NCBI RefSeq assembly: GCF_003086795.1
Contig: NZ_CP026003.1
Location: 3,601,531 to 3,665,530, forward strand
Reading direction: 5' to 3'
Length of the DNA stretch: 64,000 bases
Source of the DNA: Stenotrophomonas sp. SAU14A_NAIMI4_5
GTDB taxonomy: Bacteria > Pseudomonadota > Gammaproteobacteria > Xanthomonadales > Xanthomonadaceae
Shown piece after piece: positions 28,516-37,236 of the stretch. Both the position numbers and the translations under genes were made by a program. Position 1 is the first letter of the stretch, and the number at the start of each line of letters is the position of its first letter. The notes under the pieces were generated by a model. That model did not search any database. It worked only from the letters and a program-made list of their open reading frames with translations, and had not been told where the DNA came from.

Positions 28516-28898
28516 ACCGCCGCATCGCCCTGACCACCCTGGTGGTGGCCGACTACGACGAAGCCATTGCCTGGTACACCGGCAAGCTCGGCTTCGCCCT
28601 GTTGGACGACATCGACCAGGGCAGCAAGCGCTGGGTGGTGGTCGGGCCGACCGACGGCAGCGCGGCCGCCCTGCTGCTGGCCCGCGCCAGCAACGAGGAA
28701 CAGCGCAGCCGCATCGGCAACCAGACCGGTGGCCGCGTCGGCTTCTTCCTCAACACCGATGACTTCCACCGCGACCACGCGGCGATGGTCGCCGCCGGCG
28801 TCGAATTCCTGGAAGCGCCGCGCGAAGAAGCCTATGCCACCGTCGCGGTGTTCCGCGATCTGTACGGCAACACCTGGGACCTGTTGGAGCCCCGCTGA
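28512..28898 (+). CDS. VOC-superfamily (glyoxalase-fold) protein
   Basis: The 128-residue protein has the paired beta-alpha-beta-beta-beta modules of the vicinal oxygen chelate fold: [21 protein letters not shown], then [23 protein letters not shown] and [17 protein letters not shown] at the end. The FRDxxGNxWDL ending is typical of glyoxalase/bleomycin-resistance relatives. Substrate unknown. Translationally coupled to rph (ATGA) and rdgB (TGATG). Confidence 0.9.
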
Positions 28899-29494
28899 TG
28901 AAGACGCTCGTGCTTGCCAGCCACAACGCCGGCAAACTGGTGGAAATGCAGGAGATCCTCGCCGACCTGCCGCTGCAGATCACCTCGGCCGCCGAACTGG
29001 GCCTGGGTGACGTGGAGGAGACCGGCCTGACCTTCGTCGAGAACGCGCTGCTGAAGGCACGCGCGGCCTGCGAAGCGACCGGCCTGCCGGCACTGGCCGA
29101 TGATTCGGGCCTGATCGTCGATGCCCTCGGCGGCGCGCCCGGCCTGTACAGCGCGCGCTACGCCGGCCACCCGACCAATGCCGCGGCCAACAACGCCAAG
29201 CTGCTGGAGGCGATGGCCGACATTGCCGATGGCCAGCGCACCGCCCGCTTCTATGCGGTCATCGTGCTGCTGCGCCACGCCACCGACCCGCAGCCGCTGA
29301 TCTGCGAAGGTCGCTGGGAAGGCCAGATCATCCGCGAACTGCGCGGCACGAACGGCTTCGGCTACAACCCGGTGTTCCTCGATACCACCCACGGTCTGAC
29401 CGCTGCGGAGATGGAGCCGGCGCTGAAGAACGCCATCAGCCACCGCGCCACCGCCCTGCAGCAGCTCAAGCAGCAGCTGGCCCGCTGGCTCTGA
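28898..29494 (+). CDS. rdgB: RdgB/HAM1 family dITP/XTP pyrophosphatase
   Basis: The 198-residue protein starts [23 protein letters not shown]-x-G-K is the NTP-binding signature. Further on are ENALLKARAA, ADDSGLIVDALGGAPGLYSARYAG and GTNGFGYNPVF. It hydrolyses non-canonical purine NTPs (ITP, dITP, XTP) to keep them out of DNA and RNA. Its start overlaps the VOC stop by one base. Confidence 0.96.
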   Translation: MKTLVLASHNAGKLVEMQEILADLPLQITSAAELGLGDVEETGLTFVENALLKARAACEATGLPALADDSGLIVDALGGAPGLYSARYAGHPTNAAANNAKLLEAMADIADGQRTARFYAVIVLLRHATDPQPLICEGRWEGQIIRELRGTNGFGYNPVFLDTTHGLTAAEMEPALKNAISHRATALQQLKQQLARWL

Positions 29495-29518
29495 CGCCCC
29501 TCTGATTAGCCCAGGGAA

Positions 29519-29540
29519 GCCGGCCAGCGGCCGGCACTAC
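29519..29540 (-). repeat. SMAG palindrome directly before hemW
   Basis: A minus-oriented GCCGGCC-type copy ending GGCACTAC, two bases before the hemW ATG at 29543. Confidence 0.8.
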
Positions 29541-29542
29541 CG

Positions 29543-30778
29543 ATGAAACCCATGCCGCACGACCACGACCACTGCAACCACCTGCCCGGCGAAGCCTGCT
29601 CCGCCGACCACGCACACGACACCGCGCCGCGCCTGGTGCCGCCGCCGCTGTCGCTGTACGTGCACCTGCCGTGGTGCGTGCGCAAATGCCCGTACTGCGA
29701 TTTCAACTCGCACCAGGCCAAGGGCGAGCTGCCGTTCGAGGCCTACATCGACGCCCTGCTGCGCGACCTCGACCAGGACCTGCCGCTGGTCTGGGGCCGG
29801 GTGGTGCACAGCGTGTTCTTCGGTGGTGGTACGCCCAGCCTGTTCCCGCCGGAAGCGATCGACCGCTTCCTGCAGCAGGCCAGCGCGCGCCTGCGCTTTG
29901 CGCCCAATGCCGAGATCACCCTGGAAACCAACCCGGGCACCGCCGAGCACGGTCGCTTCGACCGCTACCGCGCCGCCGGCGTGAACCGCCTCAGCTTCGG
30001 CATCCAGAGCTTCGACGATGCCGCACTGAAGCGCCTGGGCCGCATCCACGACAGTGGCGAAGCCGAGCGCGCGGTGAAGATGGCGCAGGACGCGGGCTAC
30101 GACAATTTCAACATCGACCTGATGTACGCGCTGCCGGAACAGACCCTGGCCGGTGCCGAGGCCGACCTGGAACGCGCCTTCGCGCTGCAGCCGGCACACA
30201 TCTCGCACTACCAGCTGACCCTGGAACCGAACACCGTGTTCTTCGCGCGGCCGCCGCAGGGCATCCCCGACGAGGACAACGCCTGGGACATGCAGGAGCA
30301 CTGCCAGGCGCTGCTGGCGCAGGCCGGTTTCGGCCAGTACGAAGTGAGTGCCTATGCCCGCCCCGGCCGGCAGAGCGCACACAACCTGAACTACTGGCGC
30401 TTCGGCGATTACCTGGGCATCGGCGCCGGCGCGCACGGCAAGATCAGCTCCGGTGCCGCGGAACACGTGCTGCGGCGCTGGAAGCTCAAGCACCCGCAGG
30501 CCTACATGGACAGCGCCGGCAGTCCGGCCTCGTTCGGGGGCGACGAAGTGATCGCCGCCGACCGCCTGCCCTTCGAGTACATGCTGAACCTGCTGCGCCT
30601 GCACGAGGGCTTCGGCCTGCGCGATTTCGAATCGCGCACCGGCCTGTCGCGCAGCGTGCTGGACGCACCGCTGGCCGAAGCCGTGCAGCGCGGCTGGCTG
30701 GAGGTGAGCGGCGACCACGTGCAGCCGACCGAACTGGGCCGCCGCTTCACCAACGATGTGGTGAGCCTGTTCCTGTAG
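29543..30778 (+). CDS. hemW: HemW, radical SAM haem chaperone
   Basis: The 411-residue protein has a His/Cys-rich N-terminal extension (MKPMPHDHDHCNHL) before the radical SAM core. The cluster ligands C45, C49 and C52 lie in PWCVRKCPYC, followed by FFGGGTPSLF and LETNPGT. The CxxxCxYC spacing with this short C-terminal domain fits HemW, a haem chaperone for respiratory enzymes, rather than HemN oxidase. A SMAG palindrome occupies the usual ribosome-binding site position, so an internal ATG at 29552 may also be used. The stop TAG lies within the next SMAG (30775-30797). Confidence 0.92.
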   Translation: MKPMPHDHDHCNHLPGEACSADHAHDTAPRLVPPPLSLYVHLPWCVRKCPYCDFNSHQAKGELPFEAYIDALLRDLDQDLPLVWGRVVHSVFFGGGTPSLFPPEAIDRFLQQASARLRFAPNAEITLETNPGTAEHGRFDRYRAAGVNRLSFGIQSFDDAALKRLGRIHDSGEAERAVKMAQDAGYDNFNIDLMYALPEQTLAGAEADLERAFALQPAHISHYQLTLEPNTVFFARPPQGIPDEDNAWDMQEHCQALLAQAGFGQYEVSAYARPGRQSAHNLNYWRFGDYLGIGAGAHGKISSGAAEHVLRRWKLKHPQAYMDSAGSPASFGGDEVIAADRLPFEYMLNLLRLHEGFGLRDFESRTGLSRSVLDAPLAEAVQRGWLEVSGDHVQPTELGRRFTNDVVSLFL

Positions 30779-30797
30779 CGCCGGGCCATGCCCGGCG
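30775..30797 (+). repeat. SMAG palindrome supplying the hemW stop codon
   Basis: A GTAGCGCCGGGCC-type copy; its TAG (30776-30778) is the hemW stop. Confidence 0.85.
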
Positions 30798-30945
30798 GAT
30801 GCGTTGCGCCTGGCGGATGCGGCCGCTGGCCGCCCTTCGCTGCGTTTGAACGGGTGCCCACCGCAGAAATTCCTCAAGTAGCGCCCGCGGCTGCCGACAC
30901 GGTAGATTCCCATGTCGATTCGCGGGAATCCCGGAACTGCACCCG

Positions 30946-33222
30946 ATGTCTGCCGCTTTCCCCTTTGCCACCCCTGACAGCGCGCGCCTGGCCGCGGCAG
31001 ACCTGCCCCCCCGCGTGCGCGAGCTGCTGGGTGAACTGCTGGTGCTGTGCCGCCATGTGCTGACCGCGCCGCTCATCCTTACCGTGGAAGCGGCCGAACA
31101 GGCGTTGCTGCACGATGCCGACCATGCACGCAATCCGCAGATGCAGGCGGAGCTGCTGGCACAGCGTGGCCAGCTGCACGCGTTTGCCGGCACCTTCTGC
31201 GACCGCATGCTCGATGCGCTGGCCGACAGCCTGGTGCAGCTGCGTGCGCCGCAGGACACCGCGCCGCCGAGCGCGCCCGCTCGCCCGCCGGGCCTGCTGG
31301 GCCTGTCGCTGGTGGATGACCACGAAGTGGACCGCAACCTGGTGCTGACCGAAATGGTGCGCCGGGAAAACCAGCGTTCGGGCAATTCCCTGAACCTGCT
31401 CGGCCAGCGCCTTGCGGTGCTGGCCGCCGCCCCGGCGTTCGACAACGACACCCTGCCGCTGGCGCCGCAGGCGCTGTGCACCCTGGTGCGGCGCCTGGCC
31501 GAACAGGATGGGCTGAGCGCGGAACTGCAGCTGGCGCTCTATCGCAGCTTCGAACGCCAGCTGCTGGAACGCCTCGGCGATGTCCTGGAGCGCTCCAACA
31601 ACCTGCTGGCCCAGCACGGCGTGCTGCCGGGCCTGGTCTACACCCCGTACCTGGCGCGCTCGTCCAGCACCCGCCGCATCATCACCCAGTCCGTCGGCGG
31701 TGGCCGCGCGACGCAGCCTGCACCGCGTTCGGCCGAGCCGTTGACCGGCTGGGGCAGCACCGGCCGCGCGGGCTCGTGGTCGGCGCTGATGCAGAACGCC
31801 TTCGCCGACACCGTCCCGCCGGGTGCAGCCAACCCGGAACTGACCACGCCCCCGGCCAACCTGCTGCACGACCTGCTGCAGCAGGCCCGGCACGCCGCGC
31901 CGATGGCCATCGAACCGCCCTCGGTGCCCAGTGGCCTGGTGGATGCGGTGCTGGCGCGCCTGCAGGCCCAGGCCGGCGCCGCCACCAGCATCACCGACCT
32001 GCAGACTGCCGTGACCGCGCAGCTGCGCAGCGAGCACGGCGCGCAGGCCCAGCTGGCCAGCCACGATCGCGACCACCTCGACCTGCTGCGCCTGCTGCTG
32101 CAGCAGGTCCAGCAGCAGCAGCGCCCCGACCCCGTGCCGGCCGCCCTGCTGGCCCGCCTGCAGGTGCCGCTGGCGCGCGCGGCGATGGCCGACCCCGCCT
32201 TCTTCGTGCGCGACGAACACCCCGCGCGCGAACTGCTCAACACCATCGCCGAAGCCGGTGCCAACTGGCTGGGCGACGATGACGTGGACCCGCAGCTGAT
32301 GCAGCGCCTGGCGCAGAGCGTGCAGGGACTGCTGGGCCAGGACGCGCGCACGCCCGAAGCGTTCGCTGCGGCCAATGAAGAAATCCAGCAGCACCAGCGC
32401 GCCGCCGCGCATCGCGCCGAGCTGGCCGAACGCCGCCATGTGGAAGCAGCGCGCGGCAAGGAGCGGTTGGCCCTGGCCCGCCGCGAAGCCAGCGCGCAGA
32501 TCGACCAGCAATGCCAGGCACAGGAGCCGCCGCGCTTCGTGCAGACCCTGCTGCGCGAGGCCTGGGCCGACGCCCTGACCCTGACCCGGCTGCGCCATGG
32601 CGATGACTCGGCGCAGTGGCAGGAACGCCTGCAGCAGACCGAACGCATTGCCGCGGTCACCGCCGCGCCCGCCGGGGCCGACAGCGTGCCCGACGCGCCG
32701 CTGGCCGCGGAAGTGGAAGCGGCCCTGCTGCAGGTCGGCTACCACCCCGAGGAAGCCTCGGCAGTCGCCCGCCGCCTGGCCACGCCCGGCGGCGAGGACG
32801 AGCACACCTCGCGCACCGAACTCAGCGCACGCCTGAAGGCGCGCGCGCGGCTGGGCGAGCATGCGGCGGGCAGCACCAGCACCCACGACGCCGCACCGCG
32901 CAGCGCGGCCGAGCAGGCCTGCCATGAACAGCTGACCAACCTGCCCTTCGGCAGCTGGTTCGATCTCGCCGACGAGGACGGCAGCGTGCGCCGCCAGCGC
33001 CTGTCCTGGTACAGCCTGCTGACCGGCCACGTGCTGTTCGTCAATCCGCGCGGGCAGAAGAGCAGCGAGACCGACCTGGATACGCTGGCCCGGCAGATGG
33101 CCGCAGGCCGGGCGCAGCTGGTCACCGAAGAAAAAGGCCGCCTGGTCGACCGTGCGTGGCAGGCCAGCCTGTCTGCCCTGCGCGCGTTGGCCGGTCGTCG
33201 CCGCCAGGAGCCTGACGCATGA
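30946..33222 (+). CDS. DUF1631 family protein
   Basis: The 758-residue protein is rich in Ala, Leu, Gln and Arg, with long helices throughout and no TM segment. The start (RVRELLGELLVLCRHVLTAPL), the central HDRDHLDLLRLLLQQVQ block and the C-terminus (LTNLPFGSWFDLADEDGSVRRQRLSWYSLLTGHVLFVNPRG, hallmark residues FGSWF and WYS) match DUF1631, sometimes mis-annotated as thymidine phosphorylase. The C-terminal block resembles a PilZ-like beta fold. It overlaps a PilZ gene by ATGA, which hints at c-di-GMP signalling. Confidence 0.88.
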   Translation: MSAAFPFATPDSARLAAADLPPRVRELLGELLVLCRHVLTAPLILTVEAAEQALLHDADHARNPQMQAELLAQRGQLHAFAGTFCDRMLDALADSLVQLRAPQDTAPPSAPARPPGLLGLSLVDDHEVDRNLVLTEMVRRENQRSGNSLNLLGQRLAVLAAAPAFDNDTLPLAPQALCTLVRRLAEQDGLSAELQLALYRSFERQLLERLGDVLERSNNLLAQHGVLPGLVYTPYLARSSSTRRIITQSVGGGRATQPAPRSAEPLTGWGSTGRAGSWSALMQNAFADTVPPGAANPELTTPPANLLHDLLQQARHAAPMAIEPPSVPSGLVDAVLARLQAQAGAATSITDLQTAVTAQLRSEHGAQAQLASHDRDHLDLLRLLLQQVQQQQRPDPVPAALLARLQVPLARAAMADPAFFVRDEHPARELLNTIAEAGANWLGDDDVDPQLMQRLAQSVQGLLGQDARTPEAFAAANEEIQQHQRAAAHRAELAERRHVEAARGKERLALARREASAQIDQQCQAQEPPRFVQTLLREAWADALTLTRLRHGDDSAQWQERLQQTERIAAVTAAPAGADSVPDAPLAAEVEAALLQVGYHPEEASAVARRLATPGGEDEHTSRTELSARLKARARLGEHAAGSTSTHDAAPRSAAEQACHEQLTNLPFGSWFDLADEDGSVRRQRLSWYSLLTGHVLFVNPRGQKSSETDLDTLARQMAAGRAQLVTEEKGRLVDRAWQASLSALRALAGRRRQEPDA

Positions 33223-33593
33223 GCCAGCTACCGCCGCAGGACACCCGCCGCGCGCCCCGCCGCCAGGTGTCCGACCTGGTCCCGGTCACCGACCAGATGC
33301 GCGACAGCGTGGTGGGCCGGCTGGGCAATGTTTCCGAAACCGGCATGCTGATGCTGGCCAGCCAACCGCTGCGCGATGACGCGCTGTACCAGCTGCGCTT
33401 CCCGCTGCCGCTGGGCGACGGCCGCAGCGCGGCCATCGATGTGGGCGTGCACCTGCTGTGGAGCGAGCCGGCGCATGCCCCGGGGCAGAGCTGGGCCGGC
33501 TTCCGTTTCCTCACCCTGTCGCGCGAACATCGGCAGCTGCTGCGTGCCTGGATCGGCGAGGACAGCGACGAGGCGCCGGTTTCGACAGGCTGA
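33219..33593 (+). CDS. PilZ-domain protein (c-di-GMP binding)
   Basis: The 124-residue protein has the two parts of the PilZ c-di-GMP site: an N-terminal RRAPRR (RxxxR, residues 10-15) and a D/NxSxxG-type motif NVSETG (37-42), followed by a beta-barrel (LYQLRFPLPLGDG, WAGFRFLTLSREHRQLL). Its start overlaps the DUF1631 stop by 4 bp, so the two are translationally coupled and may work together as a c-di-GMP effector. Confidence 0.88.
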   Translation: MSQLPPQDTRRAPRRQVSDLVPVTDQMRDSVVGRLGNVSETGMLMLASQPLRDDALYQLRFPLPLGDGRSAAIDVGVHLLWSEPAHAPGQSWAGFRFLTLSREHRQLLRAWIGEDSDEAPVSTG

Positions 33594-33668
33594 GTGCCGG
33601 TTCCTGCACAGCGGTTTTTTGCGGTATGCGGCAGAATCTAGGGCCGTTTTCCGTGTCGAGCCACCGCA

Positions 33669-35000
33669 ATGATCCAGCAAGACCCTGGCGCCCTGTATTC
33701 CGACCACCTGGCCGTGCTGTGCCGACGCGCCGAACAGGCGCTGGCCCGCGGCGGCTTCGACCACCTGGTGGTGCCCAGCGGCACCCTGCACTACCAGATG
33801 TTCGACGATCGCGATTACCCGTACGCAGTGAACCCGCAGTTCAAGGCGTGGCTGCCGCTCACCCGCGTGCCCAACAGCTGGGTGGTGTTCACCCCGGGCA
33901 AGCGTCCGGCGGTGATCTTCCACCAGCCGTTCGATTACTGGCACGTGGTGCCCGACGCCCCCAGCGGCTGGTGGGTGGAGCACTTCGACATCCACGTCAT
34001 CCGCAAGCCGGAAGAGGCGCTGGCGCTGCTGCCGGCTGATCCGTCGCGCTGCGCGATCGTCGGCGAGCCGCAGAGCGCGCTGGGTGCCTACGTGCCGAAC
34101 AACCCGGCGCCGGTGGTGAACCATCTGGAATGGCACCGCGCCTACAAGACGCCGTACGAGGTCGCACTGATGCGTCAGGCGCAGGTGCTGGGCGTGCGCG
34201 GCCATCGTGCTGCCGAGGCGGCGTTCCGCAATGGCGCCGATGAGTTCAACATCCACATGGCCTACTGCCAGGCCGTGGGCCAGGATGCCAACGAGCTGCC
34301 GTACGGCAACATCGTTGCGCTGAACGAACACGCCGCGGTGCTGCATTACACCGAACTGGGCCGCACTGCACCGCAGCCGCTGCGCAGCTTCCTGATCGAT
34401 GCCGGCGCCAGCGCGCACGGCTACGCCAGCGACATCACCCGTACCTACGCGGCCAAGGGCCACGACGAATTCGCCGCGATGATCGAGGCCGTGGACGCGG
34501 CCCAGCAGCAGATGTGCGCGGCGGTGCGTGCCGGCTTCGACTACAAGCAGCTGCACGTGGATGCGCATCTTTCGCTGATGGGCGTGCTGAAGGACTTCGG
34601 CGTCATCAAGGTCTCGCCGCAGACCGCGCTGGAAACCGGCGTCAGCGCCGCGTTCTTCCCGCACGGCATCGGCCACCTGATCGGCCTGCAGGTGCACGAC
34701 GTGGCCGGTTTCGCGGCCAGCGAGGAAGGCGGCCGCATCGAGCGCCCGGCCGGCCATCTCTACCTGCGCCTGACCCGCGTACTGGAACCGGGCATGGTGG
34801 TGACCATCGAACCGGGCCTGTACTTCATCGACATGCTGCTGGACGAAGTGAAGGCTGCCGGCCATGGCGATGCGGTCAACTGGGACCGCGTGGACTTCTT
34901 CCGTCCGTATGGTGGCATCCGCATCGAAGACGAAGTGCTGTGCACCGAGGGCGAAGCGGACAACCTGACGCGTCCGGAGTTTGCGGCAGCCAACGGCTGA
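33669..35000 (+). CDS. pepQ: Xaa-Pro dipeptidase (prolidase, M24B)
   Basis: The 443-residue protein matches the usual bacterial PepQ length. The pita-bread fold metal ligands are visible: two Asp in LIDAGASAHGYASDITRTY, His in HGIGHLIGLQVHD, Glu in TIEPGLYF and Glu in GGIRIEDEVL. It cleaves dipeptides with C-terminal proline and can hydrolyse organophosphates. The start at 33669 follows a short intergenic gap after the PilZ gene. A related M24 peptidase (pepP) lies 900 bp downstream on the other strand. Confidence 0.95.
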   Translation: MIQQDPGALYSDHLAVLCRRAEQALARGGFDHLVVPSGTLHYQMFDDRDYPYAVNPQFKAWLPLTRVPNSWVVFTPGKRPAVIFHQPFDYWHVVPDAPSGWWVEHFDIHVIRKPEEALALLPADPSRCAIVGEPQSALGAYVPNNPAPVVNHLEWHRAYKTPYEVALMRQAQVLGVRGHRAAEAAFRNGADEFNIHMAYCQAVGQDANELPYGNIVALNEHAAVLHYTELGRTAPQPLRSFLIDAGASAHGYASDITRTYAAKGHDEFAAMIEAVDAAQQQMCAAVRAGFDYKQLHVDAHLSLMGVLKDFGVIKVSPQTALETGVSAAFFPHGIGHLIGLQVHDVAGFAASEEGGRIERPAGHLYLRLTRVLEPGMVVTIEPGLYFIDMLLDEVKAAGHGDAVNWDRVDFFRPYGGIRIEDEVLCTEGEADNLTRPEFAAANG

Positions 35001-35045
35001 GCCCCTCGTGGCTGGGCGCAGGGTGCGGCGGGATTACTGACGCCT

Positions 35046-35149
35046 GGCCGGGCGGATGGGCTGCGCAGGGGACGCTGCAAGTACGTCCATGTAAGCTCGG
35101 TCGCCGCATCCATGCGGCTCACGCCCCTGCGCAACCCATCCGCCCGGCC
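35046..35149. repeat. 104-bp element with 26-bp terminal inverted repeats
   Basis: The left arm (35046-35071, GGCCGGGCGGATGGG...) and right arm (35124-35149, CCCATCCGCCCGGCC end) are complementary at 25 of 26 positions, and the one mismatch is a G-U pair on the minus-strand RNA. The 52-bp interior includes GCCGCATCCATGCGGC, a near-perfect palindrome. On the minus strand an A/T-rich tail is present at 35170-35205. It sits 45 bp after the prolidase stop. No gene is supported here. Confidence 0.65.
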
Positions 35150-35228
35150 ACGGACAATTTCCGTGTGCGGCCAGCCACGGAAAAGAAAAAGAAAACCAAA
35201 AGCGGATCGCTCGCTGCGCTCGCTCTGT

Positions 35229-35501
35229 GTCGACCAAGGTCGACACCTACCAGTAGATCCACGCCATGCGTGGATGATTCATTCGATATCCCACCGATGT
35301 GCCGACCAACGGTCGGCACCCACCAACAACCGCTCGTACCAGTAGATCCACGCCATGCGTGGATGATTCATGCGATATCTGACAGAAAAATCGTGTCGAC
35401 CAAGGTCGGCACCCACCAACAGCCGCGCGCGCCGGTAGATCCACGCCACGCGTGGATGATTCATTCGATGTCCGACAGATGTGCCGACCAACGGTCGGCA
35501 C
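35229..35501. repeat. SMAG tandem cluster, ~90-bp composite unit repeated three times
   Basis: GTAGATCCACG-type copies at 35253-35275, 35342-35364 and 35435-35457 alternate with GTGCCGACC/GGTCGGCAC-type palindromes at 35299-35319, 35393-35412 and 35481-35501; a minus copy is at 35229-35251. Centres are mostly 43-50 bp apart. The spacer ATGATTCATTCGAT recurs. Confidence 0.85.
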
Positions 35502-35545
35502 CCACCAAAAGCAGCAGTTGCCCACAGCCGCGTGAACCTGTCGAA

Positions 35546-35806
35546 GGCGGGGCACTGTGGGTTTGCGGGGTGTGAGCCGCATGGGCCCGAGGCATGCCTC
35601 GGGCGGGTTGGGCAGGACGCCCAACCCCGGTCTTGCCGTGTGCGCAGGACAGCGCACACGAGCAAGCGGCGACCAAGCCCCCATGGGTGAGGGCGCTTTG
35701 CTTGCGAAGCACTGCTTCGCAAGCGCCCGAACGCACAGCCGCCAGCGGCTGGGCCGGACCCCGGAGGGGGGTTTACGGCGTCCCCGCAAACCCACAGTGC
35801 CCCGCC
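35546..35806. repeat. 261-bp multi-hairpin element with perfect 25-bp terminal inverted repeats (copy A)
   Basis: The ends GGCGGGGCACTG... (35546-35570) and ...CAGTGCCCCGCC (35782-35806) are perfect 25-bp inverted repeats. Inside are hairpins GCCCGAGGC/GCCTCGGGC (35585-35604), GGTTGGGC/GCCCAACC (35606-35626), GTGTGCGC/GCGCACAC (35638-35659), a 12-bp stem GCTTGCGAAGCA/TGCTTCGCAAGC (35700-35724) and CAGCCGC/GCGGCTG (35736-35751). A shorter inverted copy lies at 41133-41316. Open frames here have no ribosome-binding site or homology I can name. Confidence 0.7.
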
Positions 35807-35844
35807 ATCCCACGGAATGCCGCTTCGGCTCTTGATCTTGAGGT

Positions 35845-35897
35845 TGCCGGCCAGCGGCCGGCACTACCAGCAGGTGCAGGGCTGCAAGCCCTGCTAC
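35845..35897 (-). repeat. Two minus-oriented SMAG palindromes
   Basis: A TGCCGGCC-type copy at 35845-35867 and a GCAGGGCT/AGCCCTGC-type copy at 35875-35897, both ending CTAC, 10 bp beyond the pepP stop. Confidence 0.78.
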
Positions 35898-35907
35898 CCA
35901 GAAACCC

Positions 35908-37236
35908 TCAACCCGCCATCACCGCTTCAATCTCGTCCGCACTCCGCGCCAGCCCTTCGGTCAGCACGCGATGGCCGTCATCGGTGATCAGCACGTCATC
36001 CTCGGTACGGATGCCGATCCCGCGCCAGCGCGGTTCCACCGTCGTGTCATCCGCGCCGATGTACAGACCCGGCTCGATGGTGAAGGCCATCCCCGGCTCC
36101 AGCAGGCGCGAATCGCCGGCCAGGCGGTAATCGCCCACGTCGTGCACGTCCAGGCCGATCCAGTGACCGGTCTTGTGCCGGTAGAAGCGCTGGTACAGGC
36201 CCTCGGCCAGGTTCTTTTCCAGCGTGCCCTTCAGCAGGCCCAGCCGCAGCAGGCCTTCGGTAAGCGTCTGCACTGCCGCCAGGTGACCGGTCTCGTAGGC
36301 CACGCCCGGCTTCGCCTGCGCAAGCGCTGCCGCCTGCGCCTCGCCCACCAGGTCGTGCAGCGCGCGCTGCTCGGCACTGAAGCGACCATTCACCGGGAAC
36401 GTGCGGGTGATGTCGCTGGCGTAGCCGCGGTACTCGGCACCGGCATCGATCAGCACCAGCTCGCCATCGCGCGAACGCGCGTTGTTGTCGCGGTAATGCA
36501 GGATGCAGCCGTTGCGGCCGGCACCGACGATGCTGCTGTAGGCCGGCACCGCATCGCTGGCGCGGAACACGCGCTCCAGTTCGGCCTGCAGCTCGTACTC
36601 ATGGATTCCCGCCTTCGCCGCACGCATCGCGGCCAGGTGCGCACGCACGCTGATCTGCGCGGCGTGGTGCATCAGCGCCACTTCCGCACCGGATTTGAAC
36701 AGGCGCTGCTCATGCAGCAGGTGGCCCAGCTCCAGGAACTCATGCGGCGGCTGCGCGCCGTGGCGCACCTGCGAACGCACGCGGTTGACCCAGCCGATCA
36801 GCTTCAGGTCGAAGTCCGCATCGCGGCCGAAGTGGTAATAGACGCGCGAACGCCCTTCCAGCAGGCCCGGCAGGATGTCGTCCAGGTCATCGATCGGGTA
36901 GGCATCATCCATGCCGTACTGCGCCACCGCCCCGTCCTGGCCGGCGCGACCGCCGTCCCAGGCTTCGCGCTCGGCATCGCGCTCGCGGCAGAACAGGATG
37001 GCCTCGCCATGGCGGCGGCCGGGAATCAGCACCAGCACCGCTTCCGGTTCCGGGAAGCCGCTCAGGTACTGGAAGTCCGAGTCCTGCCGGTACGGGTAAT
37101 GGGTATCCAGGCTGCGCACCTTCTCCGATGCGGCCGGCAGCACCAGGATCGCGTCGTCGCCGGCCATGTCCATCAGCTGGCGGCGGCGACGCTTGTACTC
37201 GCCGGCCGCGATGCCGGTGCGCTGCTTGATATCCAT
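35908..37236 (-). CDS. pepP: Xaa-Pro aminopeptidase P (M24B)
   Basis: The 442-residue protein begins MDIKQRTGIAAGEYKRRRRQ, the PepP-type start, followed by DFQYLSGFPEPEAVLVLIPG. Metal ligands: Asp in VLIDAGAEYRGYASDITRTFPVNG, His in HKTGHWIGLDVHDVG, Glu in FTIEPGLYIG and IGIRTEDDVLIT. It removes N-terminal residues preceding proline. Its ATG overlaps the stop of the upstream UPF0149 gene by one base, the classical ygfB-pepP pairing. Confidence 0.96.
   Translation of the reverse strand: MDIKQRTGIAAGEYKRRRRQLMDMAGDDAILVLPAASEKVRSLDTHYPYRQDSDFQYLSGFPEPEAVLVLIPGRRHGEAILFCRERDAEREAWDGGRAGQDGAVAQYGMDDAYPIDDLDDILPGLLEGRSRVYYHFGRDADFDLKLIGWVNRVRSQVRHGAQPPHEFLELGHLLHEQRLFKSGAEVALMHHAAQISVRAHLAAMRAAKAGIHEYELQAELERVFRASDAVPAYSSIVGAGRNGCILHYRDNNARSRDGELVLIDAGAEYRGYASDITRTFPVNGRFSAEQRALHDLVGEAQAAALAQAKPGVAYETGHLAAVQTLTEGLLRLGLLKGTLEKNLAEGLYQRFYRHKTGHWIGLDVHDVGDYRLAGDSRLLEPGMAFTIEPGLYIGADDTTVEPRWRGIGIRTEDDVLITDDGHRVLTEGLARSADEIEAVMAG

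Noticed and set aside
35481..36130. Short plus-strand frames across multi-hairpin copy A, similar in translation to frames at copy B
   Set aside because: Similarity follows from the shared nucleotide repeat; the frames have no ribosome-binding site, run into stems and differ in frame use, so structure explains them better than coding.
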